From Fagopyrum homotropicum (lineage: Eukaryota > Streptophyta > Magnoliopsida > Caryophyllales > Polygonaceae), in the NCBI GenBank assembly GCA_033239125.1, contig BSWB01000004.1:118925235-118989234 (forward strand): a stretch of DNA of 64,000 nucleotides, read 5' to 3'. Position numbers and translations under genes: made by a program. The notes under the pieces are model-generated. The model searched no databases and had not been told where the DNA came from. It saw only the letters and a program-made list of their open reading frames with translations. This document shows, piece by piece, positions 34,448 to 46,047 of the stretch (positions within the stretch are counted from its first letter, which is position 1; every line of letters begins with the position of its first letter).

Positions 34448-34852
34448 ACACATTGTGAGTTATGATGCTCACTAGTGGGATGGTCTAGCCAGACCATCCC
34501 ACTACTGAGCATTCTCTTTCCCTACTCCTTTTTTTATTTTGCCTTCATTTTTGCACTTTAAGGGCAAAGTGTTCTTCAAGTGTGGGTGAGGGTATCTATC
34601 ATTGCTTGTACAGTTTTTGTGTGTTTGAGTTTGTTTGAGAAATTCCGTTTGTAATTCAACATTATATTTAGTCAAAAAAAAGAGAAAAAGCCAAAGAATT
34701 GAGAAAAAGGCAAGAAAATCCTTGGATAAATCGAAAACCCGAAAGGGCGGTTTAGGGAAAAAGAAGGTAGTCCGACCAACACTAGGTTGGTGCAAACATG
34801 GACTTGAGGGATGAGAGAAAATGGTGAGACCATTATTGAAAGAAGAAGAGTG
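34448..34852 (+). other. Non-coding block X with three hairpins, ends in GAGTG target site
   Basis: No gene. It starts with a short repeat of CACATTGTGAGTTATGATG. A 14-bp inverted repeat around the loop AGCC follows (34473-34504), then CACTTT/AAAGTG (34554-34571) and ACCAAC/GTTGGT (34775-34791). TTCAAGTGTGGGTGAGGG recalls the Athila 3' motif, so X may be an old retroelement 3' end. It ends GAGTG at 34848-34852, next to the C LTR. A second copy is at 60691-61098. Confidence 0.6.
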
Positions 34853-36533
34853 TGTTAGTATGAAATATGACTATATTTTGGGCACTTGTTTTAGTTGTTT
34901 TTCCCTCTTTATAGTGTTCTTAGATATGTGTTTGAAGCAATTGTGAGGTAGTTCACCCACTTTGTCAATATAGAGATCTATACTAGCTTCGTTTTGTTTT
35001 TAGGTGAATAAAGCTTGGATTGGAGCAAAATGTGGAAGGAAAGGAATGTTTGATCACACTTGATGGCAAGGAGATGCATTAGAGAGGCTAAGGAAGGAGC
35101 ATGGATGAAGGATGTCACGAAACTAAGGCAAAAACAAGGACTTAGAAGAACCACGCTCTAAACCACGGCAGTGGATTTGGCAACATGAACGTGGACATGA
35201 GTTTGGAGCATTGCAGAGAGTTACACGGTCTAAGCCACGACTGTGGAAATCATATGGCACTGTAATTGGATTCCACGCTCTAAACCACGGTCGTGGAAAG
35301 TTGTTCATGACCGTGATTTTGGCAATTCTGTGACGTATCATATTTTGCCACGTCAGCCAAGTCATTGGGCTTTTTCGTAACCCTATCTCGCCCTATAAAA
35401 AGTCTTGAGAAGAGAGTTTTCGGGATCCGTGCTTAGCCTCGCTTAACCGCTGTTTAGAGTTCCGCTTAGAGATTGGAGATGAACTTAAGGTTTCATTTCG
35501 ACCTTAAGATTGGAGATTCGTGGAGGACGTATTTTCGGAGATTGTGTACTTTTGGAGATATTTTAGGGTTTTCATTGAAGGACGGATTGACATCCCGTTC
35601 TTTGTAACTTCTCTAGGTCTTTGTGAGGTTTCTATTCCTATTCTTCTAGATCCATAAACATATTACTTTGTGTTTGGATTTCGAGATTGACTTTGAGTCT
35701 TATTTGAGTTTTCGAGGATTTTCATCTTTTATTCTTCTTAATTTGATTATTAATATCATAATAATGATTATTGGCTAAAACCCTTTAACAATTCTAAGGT
35801 GAAGGGTTGATAGTTGTAGCTTAGATGATGATAGCTCGATCGTAATTAGATTGGACCCTGAGAGTGTGAGAAATATCGTTGACTCCCTAAATCACGGGCT
35901 GTTCTTGGTTTCCACGGCCGTGATTCTCAAGATCTAGCCGTTATTTCCCCCGGTTTACGAACTTTGCTTTTGCTTTGATCCAGAGTTAAAGATTAGCTTT
36001 AACCTAGCCTTGGCTTTCCTTTCCTAGGTAGTAGTGAGACTCAACATCCTCTATTCCGGTTTCGAGTGTCACAACCTTAACCGTTTTGGCTTGTCTTTGA
36101 TTCCTTGGGTTTGGGCATGGGTATTTGAGATTAATTCTTACCTTTAGATCCTTTCTATACTGCAGCCTCAACAACCTTTATAGAGAGAGTCTTTGGGTGA
36201 GTTATATAGGGTTTTGGAACTTCACCGTACATTACCTTATTTTAGTATACCTTTGCAATTCCCAACTCTGTCCTTACATCCATAGTATATCTTGAATCGA
36301 TTGCCATAATTAGACACCTGGATCTTTAGGGTTGCTGTTTTCCCAATATTTGCAAAGCTTCTATACTTTCCATTGCTCGATTACTTGAAACTGATTTTGT
36401 TTCACCAATTCCCTGCGTTCGATACTCTGGAATACTTGCTAATCTACGCCGATCCATACACTGCGGGTTCGCTTGCTTTTATTCTAGTTTTATAAATTTA
36501 AAACTTATTTGCACGCACGCTTTTTGGCGAACA
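34853..36533 (+). repeat. C 5' LTR
   Basis: 1681 bp, TGTTAGTATG...GGCGAACA. TATAAAAA lies at 35394-35401. A long CCACGG repeat cluster lies upstream (35140-35330) and CACGGCCGTG lies at 35913-35922 downstream. It is shorter than the related solo LTR (1719 bp), partly because the upstream cluster has one unit fewer. Confidence 0.9.
35394..35401 (+). promoter_or_regulatory. C LTR TATA box
   Basis: TATAAAAA in CTCGCCCTATAAAAAG, about 65 bp after the upstream repeat cluster. The solo LTR copy has TATAAAAAA at 61680-61688. Confidence 0.65.
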
Positions 36534-36539
36534 AGTTTT

Positions 36540-36557
36540 TGGCGCCGTTGCCGGGGA
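36540..36557 (+). other. C primer-binding site, tRNA-Asp
   Basis: TGGCGCCGTTGCCGGGGA, a perfect match to the A site, six bases after the LTR. Confidence 0.93.
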
Positions 36558-36653
36558 GTTGGTCCAGACCAATTCCGGTTTTTGGTTGTCGAGCTTGGGA
36601 GCTTTTGCTCTTGTTATTTGATATCTTTTTGTGAGTGCTTTTTTTTTAGGTAT

Positions 36654-39480
36654 ATGCGAAAGACTAGATCTACCAAAGATCTGGTTCTTTTCGATCCAGA
36701 ACTTGAGAGAACTTTAAGAAGAAAGTTGAAAGAGAAAAAGATGGCTGAAAATAATGAAAGAAACATCCAAGCTGAGTTGGATGAAGCTCAACTTCAACTT
36801 AAGTTGAGTGAGAAAGCTCGTTTGGACGAGTTAACGAGTCATCAATTCCAAATTGATGAACTCAAAGCTATGATGTTGGACATGAAGTTGGAGTTGAATG
36901 ATGCTAAGAAGAAGAAGGTCAAGAAACCAACTAAGTCCATTAGAGTTGAATCATCCGACGATGAGGATGAGGATATGCCACCACTTGAGGATATTGATCC
37001 GGTGATTCACCCCGTTCGTAACAACCCAAGACCACCGGTTGTTCCTCGCATTCCAGCTGGAGATGTGAGAGTTGCTAATGTAGGGGATGAACCACGTACT
37101 CTCGGGCAAAGGATGGATCCAATTCAGCAACCGCGCCGTCTAGGTGTGAATTTTGAAGCTGAAGACATCCAGGAATTCAGTTTTAGCCCGCAATTTATCA
37201 CCATGGTTCGCCAAAGTCAATTTGGTGGAACTAATGTTGAATCTCCACACCAAAATTTACAGAATTTTGAGATTCTCACGGAGATATTGAAGCCAAAAAA
37301 GGCTACTAACAACAACTACAAGATCAAGGCGTTTTTCTTTTCTTTGAAGGACAAAGCCTTGGCTTGGTATCAAGTTCTTCCACCTGGAAAGCTTGCCACA
37401 TGGGGGGATTTATCTTCGGAGTTCCTCACCAAGTTCTTTCCGCCATCCAAAACGGCGGAATTGAGAGGTAAGATTAATGCATTTTCTATGAAAGCTAACG
37501 AAAGTTTGTTTCAATCATGGGAAAGATTTCAAGACCTCTTATTGGATTGACCACACCATGGCATTTCAAAACTGGAGTTGCTAGAGATTTACTACAAGGG
37601 GTTGGATGTGGACACACAATTCAACCTCCAATCTCTCTCTTGTGGTACATTCATGGACATGAAAGAGGATGATGCTTGGGACTTCATTGAGTAGCAAGCC
37701 CAAGTGATTGAGAAGTATTCCCACTGGAAGGTAGAGCCGGGAGTGAAGCTAACACAAGCTGCACAAACTCAAATCTTTTCCCTCAACACCGAAATCAAGG
37801 AGTTGAAGGAAGTCATTAGAGCTGGCCTTCAAAAGCCAAAGGAGTAAGATGTTGGCTACTTAGGTAACAACAACAACCACCAAGGGAATAGGAACAATAA
37901 CCGGAACAACAACAATTGGAACAACAACAATAATTGGAACAACAACAACCGAAATTCCAACAACAATTGGCGTTCCAACCAACAACAACAAAATTCTGGT
38001 AATTCCTATCCAAATTCTGGAAAATCACTAACATCTCCCTCTTCTTCTACCCCTTTGAAAAGCCAGGGGAAAACATCAAATGGTTCAAACAATAAGGAGA
38101 AGGAGAAGTCTGATCCTATGTTGGAGACGATTTTAGGGAAGCATCAAGGACTAGAGAGTTACATAACTAAGGTTGATAAAGCTCAAAAATCTTTAGAAAA
38201 TCATATGTTCAGCAAGGCTGAAGAAGTTCCTAGAGATCAAAGAAAGCTTCCCGGGAAGACGGAGGACAACCCAAAGGGAAGGGTGATGGCTATCACCACT
38301 AGGAGTGTAGTGACAACCACCGACCCGCAGCCCAAGTTTGTGGAAGTCCCAACTGAGAAGGAGAAAGATAAGGGGAACGAGAAGGAAGATGTCTACGTTC
38401 CTCCTCCAGCTTATAAACCTCCCCTACCGTTTCCGCAGGCTAGAGCAAGAGCGCGCCTAGATAAGCAATTCGGTAAGTTCATTGAACTCATGAGCAAACT
38501 GCATATTAATATACCTTTCATTGATGCAATTGTAGGTATGCCTGCTTATGGGAAGTTCTTGAAAGAGCTCCTCTCTAACAAGAGGAAGCTAGAAGGCTTT
38601 GGAGAAGTCAAGATGAGTTCGGAATCTTCGGAGCTCATAAAAACGATGACTGAAAAGATGCCCCCAAAGCTGAGAGATCCGGGGTCATTTTGCATTCCAA
38701 TTAGAGTAGGAGAAGTCACATGTGACGCCCTTTGTGACTTGGGAGCAAGCGTAAGCATTATTCCGCTTGCTTTGTGTAGGAAAATCGGTTTAGGTGAACT
38801 TAAACCAGTGAAGATGACGTTATACATGGCGGATCGATCCATAACTCGTCCCGTCGGTATCATTGAAGACGTCCCAGTCAAGCTCGGTATGTTTTACATT
38901 CCAATTGATTTTGTTGTGCTTGACATTCCCGCAGATTGTCCAGTTCCGATCATACTCGGAAGACCGTTTCTTGCGACTTCCGGTTGTATAGTGGATTGCA
39001 AGAATGCTAGACTAGCTTTTGACATAGGTGAAGAGAAGGTTGAGTTTGTTCTCTCAACTTTGGTGAAAGAGCCAGCTCTTGGAGAGGACATGTTCAATAT
39101 TAATGATGAGGAAGCGTCTAGAGAGGAAGTGAGCTTGATTCTATTCAAAGACCCATTGCAAAAGGCTATCACCATAAGCATCATGGAAAAAGGAGAAGAA
39201 GAGGATTGCAATGAAGAGATTGAAGCCTTAGAGGAGCTAAAAGAAGTGCAAGAGGAAGAGTTTGAAAAACTCTACGATGGGTCAGGAAACGTGAGGAATC
39301 ACGGCCAGTCGTGCTATTCCACGTCCGTGGTTTCCCCCACGATGACCGTAATCAGCTATTCAGAGAGCACCAGAGAGTTACACGGCCAAAACCATGGCCG
39401 TGGAACCACCAGTGATGCCGTAATTGACTTCCACGCCCTAGACCACAGCCGCAGAAGTAACAGTGGTGCCTTAATTTTGG
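36654..39480 (+). pseudogene. gag: C gag-protease, three stops and a frameshift
   Basis: The start MRKTRSTKDLVLFDPE follows a T8AG acceptor-like tract. Coiled coil about 30-110, acidic SSDDEDEDMP, then a capsid-like domain (GGTNVESPHQNL, FFFSLKDKALAWYQ, FFPPSKTAELRGKINAF). TGA 37548-37550 interrupts LLLDCPHHG; TAG 37692-37694 and TAA 37845-37847 follow. The tail is an extreme Asn-run (NNNNWNNNNN-like). From 38055 the frame is open: TPLKSQGKTSN, MAITTRS, protease ALCDLGASVSIIPLALC, LGRPFLATSGC, then the linker with decayed palindromes (39295-39460). A 1-bp deletion near 39485 breaks it. Confidence 0.87.
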
Positions 39481-39484
39481 TATT

Positions 39485-41204
39485 TTTGAGAACAATTCCG
39501 TTCTTTCCACAAATACTCTTGAGTCTTCTTCCATCACTCCCACACCCTTAGAGACTTCTAAGAAAGCATCGGACACATCTCAAGACTCATCAAAGGCATC
39601 AATAGCAATGGAATTGAAGCTACTTCCCACACATCTTCGGTATGCATATCTTGGAACTAATTCTACTTTTCCCGTAATTATTAGTTCCGAGTTAAGTGAA
39701 GATGAACATGAGTAACTAATGGCTGTTCTCAGAAAACATACAAAAGCCTTAGGTTATACTATAGAGGATCTTGTAGGAATTAAACCATCATTATGCATGC
39801 ACAAGATTCTAATGGAGGAAGATTTTAAGCCTTCGCGACAACCTCAAAGATGGTTAAATCCGATCCTGAAGGAGGTTGTTAAGAAGGAAATTCTTAAGTT
39901 GCTTGACCCATGTATCATCTATCCTATCTCGGATAGCAAATGGGTGAGCCCCGTTCAAGTTATCCCAAAGAAAGGAGGAATGACGGTCATCACTAACAAG
40001 AACAATGAGCTCATTCCTACAAGAACCGTGACTGGATGGAGATTGTACATTGATTACCGCAAGTTGAACAATGCAACTAGGAAGGATCACTTCCCGCTAC
40101 CATTCATTGATCAAATGCTTGAGAGGTTAGCACAACACTCCTATTTTTGCTATCTTGACGGTTATAGTGGTTTCTTCCAGATCCCAATCCATCCGGATGA
40201 TCAAGAGAAGACCACATTCACATGCCCATGGGGGACGTTTTCCTATAGACGGATGCCATTCGGGCTTTGCAACGCCCCAACCACCTTTCAAAGGTGCATG
40301 ATGGCCATCTTCTCGGAATATATTGAGGAGATAATGGAGGTTTTTATGGACGATTTTTCTGTTTATGGTTCTTCATTCGATAATTGTCTTTCTAACCTCT
40401 CTCTTGTGTTGCAAAGGTATGAAGACACTAACCTAGTTCTTAATTGGGAGAAATGTCAATTCATGGTAAAAAAAAGGCATTGTGCTAGGATACTTAATCT
40501 CTAGTAGAGAGATTGAGGTAGACAAGGCTAAGATAGAGACCATAGAGAAACTTCCTCCTCCATCTTCGGTGAAGGGGATAAGAAGTTTTCTAGGACATGC
40601 TGGATTCTATAGACGTTTTATCAAGGACTTTTCTAAGATATCAAAACAGCTTACTAATCTATTGATGAAGGATGTAGTTTTTGATTTCTCGCAGGATTGT
40701 TTAGATGCATTCTATAAGATTCGGGAAGCTCTTATCTCAGCCCCGATTATCCAACCTCCGGACTGGAATCTCCCCTTCGAGGTTATGTGTGATGCAAGTG
40801 ACGTAGCTGTTGGAGCTGTGCTTGGGCAAAAGAAAGAAGGCCGAACTCGTGCTATCTATTATGCTAGCAAGACGCTAGATGAAGTGCAGCTACACTACGC
40901 CACAACTGAAAAGGAATTTTTAGCTATTGTATACGCCTTTGAAAAGTTTCGTTCTTATCTTGTAGGTGCAAAGGTGATTGTATACACGGACCATTCTGCG
41001 ATCCGGTATTTACTTGCCAAGAAGGATGTGAAACCAAGGCTGATTAGATGCATTCTTCTCCTACAAGAATTCAATCTAGAGATCCGTGACAAGAAAGGCT
41101 CGGAAAATTCTGTTGCGGATCATTTGAGTCGTCTACCACACATTGAAGACGACGATCTACCTATAGATGACTCCTTTCCAGATGAACACTTACACATCAT
41201 ATAG
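39485..41204 (+). pseudogene. pol: C reverse transcriptase and RNase H
   Basis: After the frameshift: LPTHLRYAYLGTNSTFPVII, TAA 39713-39715, then from 39719 [77 protein letters not shown], and FMDDFSVYG (Asp pair 40349-40354). An extra A in the run near 40467-40475 shifts the frame. It continues to RNase [65 protein letters not shown] 41202-41204 follows. Confidence 0.88.
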
Positions 41205-42510
41205 GAGTGCATCGACAAGATATCTAGAGGTAACAAACCTTGGTTTGCTGATTTTGTAAATTACTTGGTTTGTCAAGAATTACCTCCCGGATTATCCTGT
41301 ACAAAAAAGAAGAAGTTCTTTAGGGATGTCCGGCAATACTTTTGGAATGAACCTCTACTCTTCAAGAGAGTTCCAGACGGCATCATTAGGAGATGTGTGC
41401 CGGAAGACAAAATGCAAAGTGTCATTCGTCATTGTCATTCACTACCTTGTGGAGGACACACTAGTTCTAATAAAACTAGCGCTAAGGTATTGCAATCTGG
41501 ATTCTTTTGGCCTACTTTGTTTAAGGATGTGCAAACCTTTGTTTCGTGTTGCAATGCTTGTCAAAGAACAAGAAACATCTCTAGGAGAAACGAGATGCCC
41601 CTCAACAACATTCAGGAGGTGGAAATCTTTGACGTTTGGGGAGTAGACTTCATGGGACCTTTCCCATCATCTTGTGGAAACCAATACATACTTCTAGCTA
41701 TAGATTATGTTTCGAGATGGGTTGAGGCTATTGCCTCTCCAACTAATGATGCCATGGTTGTTGTCAAGTTCTTTAATAGAACATTTTTCCCAAGGTTTGG
41801 GACACCACAGACCATCATTAGTGACGGAGGTTCACACTTCATTGCCTGACGATTCGAAACTCAATTAGCTAAGTATGGGGTGACTCACAAGATCGCCACC
41901 CCCTACGATCCACAAACAAGTGGACAAGTGGATATTTCGAATAGAGAGATCAAAGGCATCCTTGAGAAGACGGTCTCAAAGACGAGGAAGGATTGCTCTT
42001 TGAAGTTGGATGATGCATTATGGGCATATAGGACTGCATACAAGACTCCCAAAGGTACAACACCATACAACCTTGTGTATGGGAAGTCTTGTCATCTCCC
42101 GGTTGAGCTAGAACACAAGGCGTATTGGGCTGTGAAGTGGTTGAACTTCGGCATAAAGGAAGCGGGCGAGAAGCGCCTCTTACACCTCAATGAGCTTGAA
42201 GAACTCCGCTTGAACGCCTATGAAAACGCTAAGATCTACAAAGAAAGAGCGAAGCGTTGGCATGATTAGCATATCATTCCAAAGGATCTCAAAGAAGGAG
42301 ATCAAGTTCTCCTCTTCAATTCGAGACTTCGTCTCTTTCCAGGTTAGCTTAAATCTCGTTTGACTGGACCTTATCTAATCAAACATGTTTTTCCCCATGG
42401 CGCAGTTGAAGTATGGGGTGAAAAGAGCGGAAGTTTAAAGGTGAATGGCCAACGACTTAAAGAAGTATTCACCGGAGCTCCCGGTTGAGGAAATCGCTCC
42501 GATTACCCTC
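41205..42510 (+). pseudogene. pol: C integrase, catalytic Glu replaced
   Basis: It continues [10 protein letters not shown]; zinc region [15 protein letters not shown] (one His replaced by Asn) and CCNACQRT; core [21 protein letters not shown]. The third catalytic residue is Asp ([10 protein letters not shown], codon 41931-41933) where A, B and E have Glu. Stops are TGA 41847-41849, TAG 42267-42269 and TAG 42345-42347. A 1-bp insertion near 42465 shifts the last codons (the end would read KYSPELPVEEIAPI). The exact end is uncertain. Confidence 0.86.
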
Positions 42511-43362
42511 GAGCAAACACAGGAACGGTCTAGCTACGGACCCAAAACAAGTGCTTCTTGGGAGGCAACCCAAGGTATTGCACTTACCTTTTTGTTTTCA
42601 TTCTTAGAGTAGCTTAGATTAGTTGTTTTTGCTTTGTTTTTCCCTCGATACCTCCGGTATGTTATGTTTTTGGATGTAGGATTATAGATTGGGAAAAGGA
42701 AAGATGCAAAAGTTAGAAGGAATTGACGAAACTTGGATGTTGGCACAAAATAGAGACTTCCACGCCCAAAACCACGGTTGTGGAAGTAACAGGTGACCGT
42801 AATTCCCCAAAATTAAGCAAAATTCACGAAAACCACGGGTTCCGTACAAAACCACGGCCGTGGTTTGCCCCAAGTGACCGTGATTTTCAAAAATTTTACG
42901 GGCACTATATAAACCACGTTCCTTCACAAAAACACACCAACATCCCAAATCCACGCCCCAAACCACGCCCAAATCACCGACACCCATCTTCATCTCGCAT
43001 TTCTTCGTGCGGAGTCCGATTCGATCGGTTCTTGAGCCTAAAGTGGATCATTTTCCATCATCTACACGATCCAAGCAACAAACCAAGTGAACAATCCACT
43101 CAGAAGATGGAATTTTTATTTTAAAGATCCAAAACCTAGGTTGTTCTTCCCTTTCTCTACTTTGTCAATTCGGTTCAATTTCTTCGCAAGGATTTAGGAG
43201 ACCTGATTGAAATTGAATTGGAATTAGTCTAGGACAATGATTACTGAGTTTGGTGTTGATTTGTTGAGATTTGAGAAAAACAGACCAAAATCACGGTCTT
43301 TGTACGTTCCACGGCCGTGGTTTTTCAAGAACGGGACGTAATTTCTTCCGTCAAAAGGAAAA
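42511..43362 (+). other. C spacer between pol and extra ORF, with palindromes
   Basis: Non-coding leader of the extra ORF. It contains AAACCACGGCCGTGGTTT (42849-42866), a perfect 18-bp palindrome, and CCACGGCCGTGG (43309-43320), with half-sites CCACGGTTGTGG and CCACGGGTTCCG nearby. GGGAGGCAACCCAAGGTAT (42559-42577) matches the start of the 3' region in A and E (TGGGAGGCAACCCATTGG). Confidence 0.65.
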
Positions 43363-44901
43363 ATGTTTAGGAGAAAGTTTAACAGGAATAAGAAGAGAAA
43401 GGATGATAGTTCCTCCTCTTCCCAACCCCCCCTAGCCAAACACCATCACCACCACCTCCTAGGATGCCAATTATCCATGAAGATCACTTAGGAGCCTTAG
43501 AGAGGATCGAGAAAAGGCCGGTTATAGGACCTCGATACTTAGTCCTTGAGGAGCTTGAGCCGCTCAACATTGTGAATGATTTGACGTGGCTCTTGGATAG
43601 AGTTGGTTTGATAGTCTTCTCCGCTATTAGAGAGGACGCTTATGAGGAGATCACTAGGGAGTTTGTCACCTCCTTTGAGCATAGCCACATGAACCGAACC
43701 GTTTCTTTCAGGCTAATGGAGCAAGACTACGAGTTCTCCATTGTTCAGTTTGGAACCTTCTTTGGTTAACATGAGAGATTCAATGGTAGATTTCCTAGTG
43801 GTGTGTATGCAAAGGACTTTTGGGAGGAGATTGCAATGATATATGCTAGTGAGGATCGTTGGCAACCGGCCGACACCAAGGCTAAGCTCATCTATCACTT
43901 AGCCTTGAAGATATCCCATAGATTCCTTTCCGAGTGTCTCTTTCCTAGGACCGAGACCCCCCTAAAAGATTAAGACCGATGAGCTTTTCCTCCTTTATTG
44001 AATGCTTTATGGTAGATCCGCTGATTCTGCTACCCTCCTTGCCTCCACCACGAGTAAACTGAAAAACAAGAAGGCCGGGAACATTGGATATGGTGGCATG
44101 GTGACTCACATAGCCAACCAACTAGGGACAGATTACTCCGTTTGCACTAGGATAGCGGCGAGACCTTTGGGTCTCAACGGCCTTATGACTAGAGGCATTA
44201 TCTATCCCCACCACCAAGCTCCACCTACCGTAGCCATGCCATGGGAGGAGAGAGGTGGTAGAGGTATCCCTTGGCTCCCCGAGTATTCCATCATGGCCGA
44301 ACGCCATAATTGGAAGGCGACCTTTGCGGCTATGCATGCCAATAGGTTAGTAGCTCCTCCGTATGTGCCGGATGATATCCCAGCTGGGGATGATGATGAG
44401 GAGATGAGCGGGGGTGATGACCATGAGGTAGGAGGTGATAAGCACACATTTGGTACATTTCCGGATCACCCGGACGCCTTCCCTGACCCACCTAGACGTT
44501 CTCCCCGCCCTTCTAGACCTTCCGGTTCCTCTTCTTCATGCCGTGCTAGCGTGAGTGAGAGGCCGACTTGGATGGACGCTCCTCCCACTTGGTATGGAGC
44601 GCAGCCGGACTGGATAGAAGCTCCTCCACCATGGTACGAGCAGGCACCGGTGACACCGACAGCTCCCCCACCTCAGGACGCTCCAGCTTGGTATGGAAAG
44701 CCGCCAGAGTGGTACTCGTAGCTTCCGGAGTGGGCCAACGATCTATCCAGGAGAGTGGGAGATTTAGAGATCCGCCAAGAGACACATGGCACCCGGAGCC
44801 AGGAGCATGATCGCATGATGAGAGATATCTACCGCCAGCAGTTTGGGCGACCTTTTAGCTCGGATTTCTTTCCGTATCCACCACCGCCTCCTCCACAGTG
44901 A
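43363..44901 (+). pseudogene. C extra ORF copy 1, ATHILA ORF-1-like
   Basis: It starts MFRRKFNRNKKRKDD (basic), then a Pro/Ser linker shifted by a C-run (43426-43432). The globular part reads IIHEDHLGALERIEKRPVIGPRYLVLEELEPLNIVNDLTWLLDRVGL, AYEEITREFVTSFEH, FRLMEQDYEFSIVQFGTFFG; TAA 43767-43769; then a frameshift at a C-run 43957-43962 and a TGA near 44000. It continues LKNKKAGNIGYGGMVTHIA, RPLGLNGLMTRG, a Trp/Pro repeat region (PTWMDAPPTWYGAQPDW), TAG 44719-44721, a charged helix DLSRRVGDLEIRQE and RQQFGRPFSSDFF, ending 44901. Its position after pol and the motif order suggest the ATHILA ORF-1 family; the function is unknown and no signal or membrane segment is seen. Confidence 0.75.
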
Positions 44902-45840
44902 TGACGATGATTGACCACTGGATTGAGCTGCCCCACCACCGTCTAGTGAGTTTATTTGTTTCCTTTTCTTTTCTTTATTCCTTTTGAACATTGAGGACAA
45001 TGTATGTTTCAAGTATGGGGTGGGGTGTGACTATGGTTTGTAATAACTCTACTTACTTTGCTTTGATGATTCTATGAACACTTGCATGTTTCCTTTCATT
45101 GTCACACGTTTCATTATTGCATTGCATGAAAAAGGCTTTGCAAAACCCATAAAAATTTGAAAATATTTGTGCTTCTAAGATTAGAGATGATTTCTATGAT
45201 GAAAACTACTTGTGGAATGAGTTTTTGATGACAGTTGTATGCTTAAATTGAATTATGAATTGTGAAGAGATTGAGTATGTTGTTTATTCTTTCTTGCAAA
45301 TCCCATAATGTGAAGGTTTTATCTAAATCATATTGAGAAACAAAGGCTGAAATCACAATATAAGTTCTTATACTTCTTTATGAAATGATTAAGGCACCTC
45401 GATTTTCTTACTTCTTTCTTTGATCATTTAGCCCCTCAATGAAATAATTGCCTCCTTTACCTATCCGGGATTTAGGAAGGGTTGATTTTGTCATGTTTGA
45501 TGTGGGAGGGCCATGAAAGCAATTGTTTTCGAAGTGTAGGAAAATTCTAGGTTTGGGGAAGTCAGTCATGACGATGAGTAACTCGGCACCATTCACATAG
45601 CCGGGTGTTTGTGTCTTGCCAAAGTCGGATTGAGCGATATTCCTAACGGATTATGGTATGTGCATCAAGGGTTTGAGGCATCTCAAAATTTAGAAACGCC
45701 AATCTCCAACGCTTCGGTTATTGTGCACCGCTGTCCATAACTCCAAAAGTAAAGTCGAAAAATTATGTGCAAAAAGTCTAGAGCAAAGCTCTAAGTTGGT
45801 GGAAGTTCAAATGGTAAAAAAAAGAGTTGTGTTGTCCTTC
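44902..45840 (+). other. C 3' non-coding region, copy 1
   Basis: No gene. It holds TTCAAGTATGGGGTGGGGT (45009-45027), the A/T-rich block with CCATAAAAATTTGAAAATA, and blocks matching B's 3' region (CACATAGCCGGGTGTTTGTG). It ends at the duplication joint. Confidence 0.7.
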
Positions 45841-46047
45841 TTCCCCAAAATCAAGCAAAATTCACCAAAACCACGGGTTCCGTACAAAACCACGGCCGTG
45901 GTTTGCCCCGAGTGGCCGTGATTTTCAAAAATTTTACAGGCACTGTATAAACCACGTTCCTTCACAAAAACACACCAACATCCCAAATCCACGCCCCAAA
46001 CCACGCCCAAATCGCCGACACCCATCTTCATCTCACATTTTTTTGTT

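Noticed and set aside
42585..42993. Small ORFs around the CCACGG palindromes (both strands, also 45721-46085)
   Set aside because: Palindromes give similar frames on both strands; no start, length or sequence conservation between B and C.
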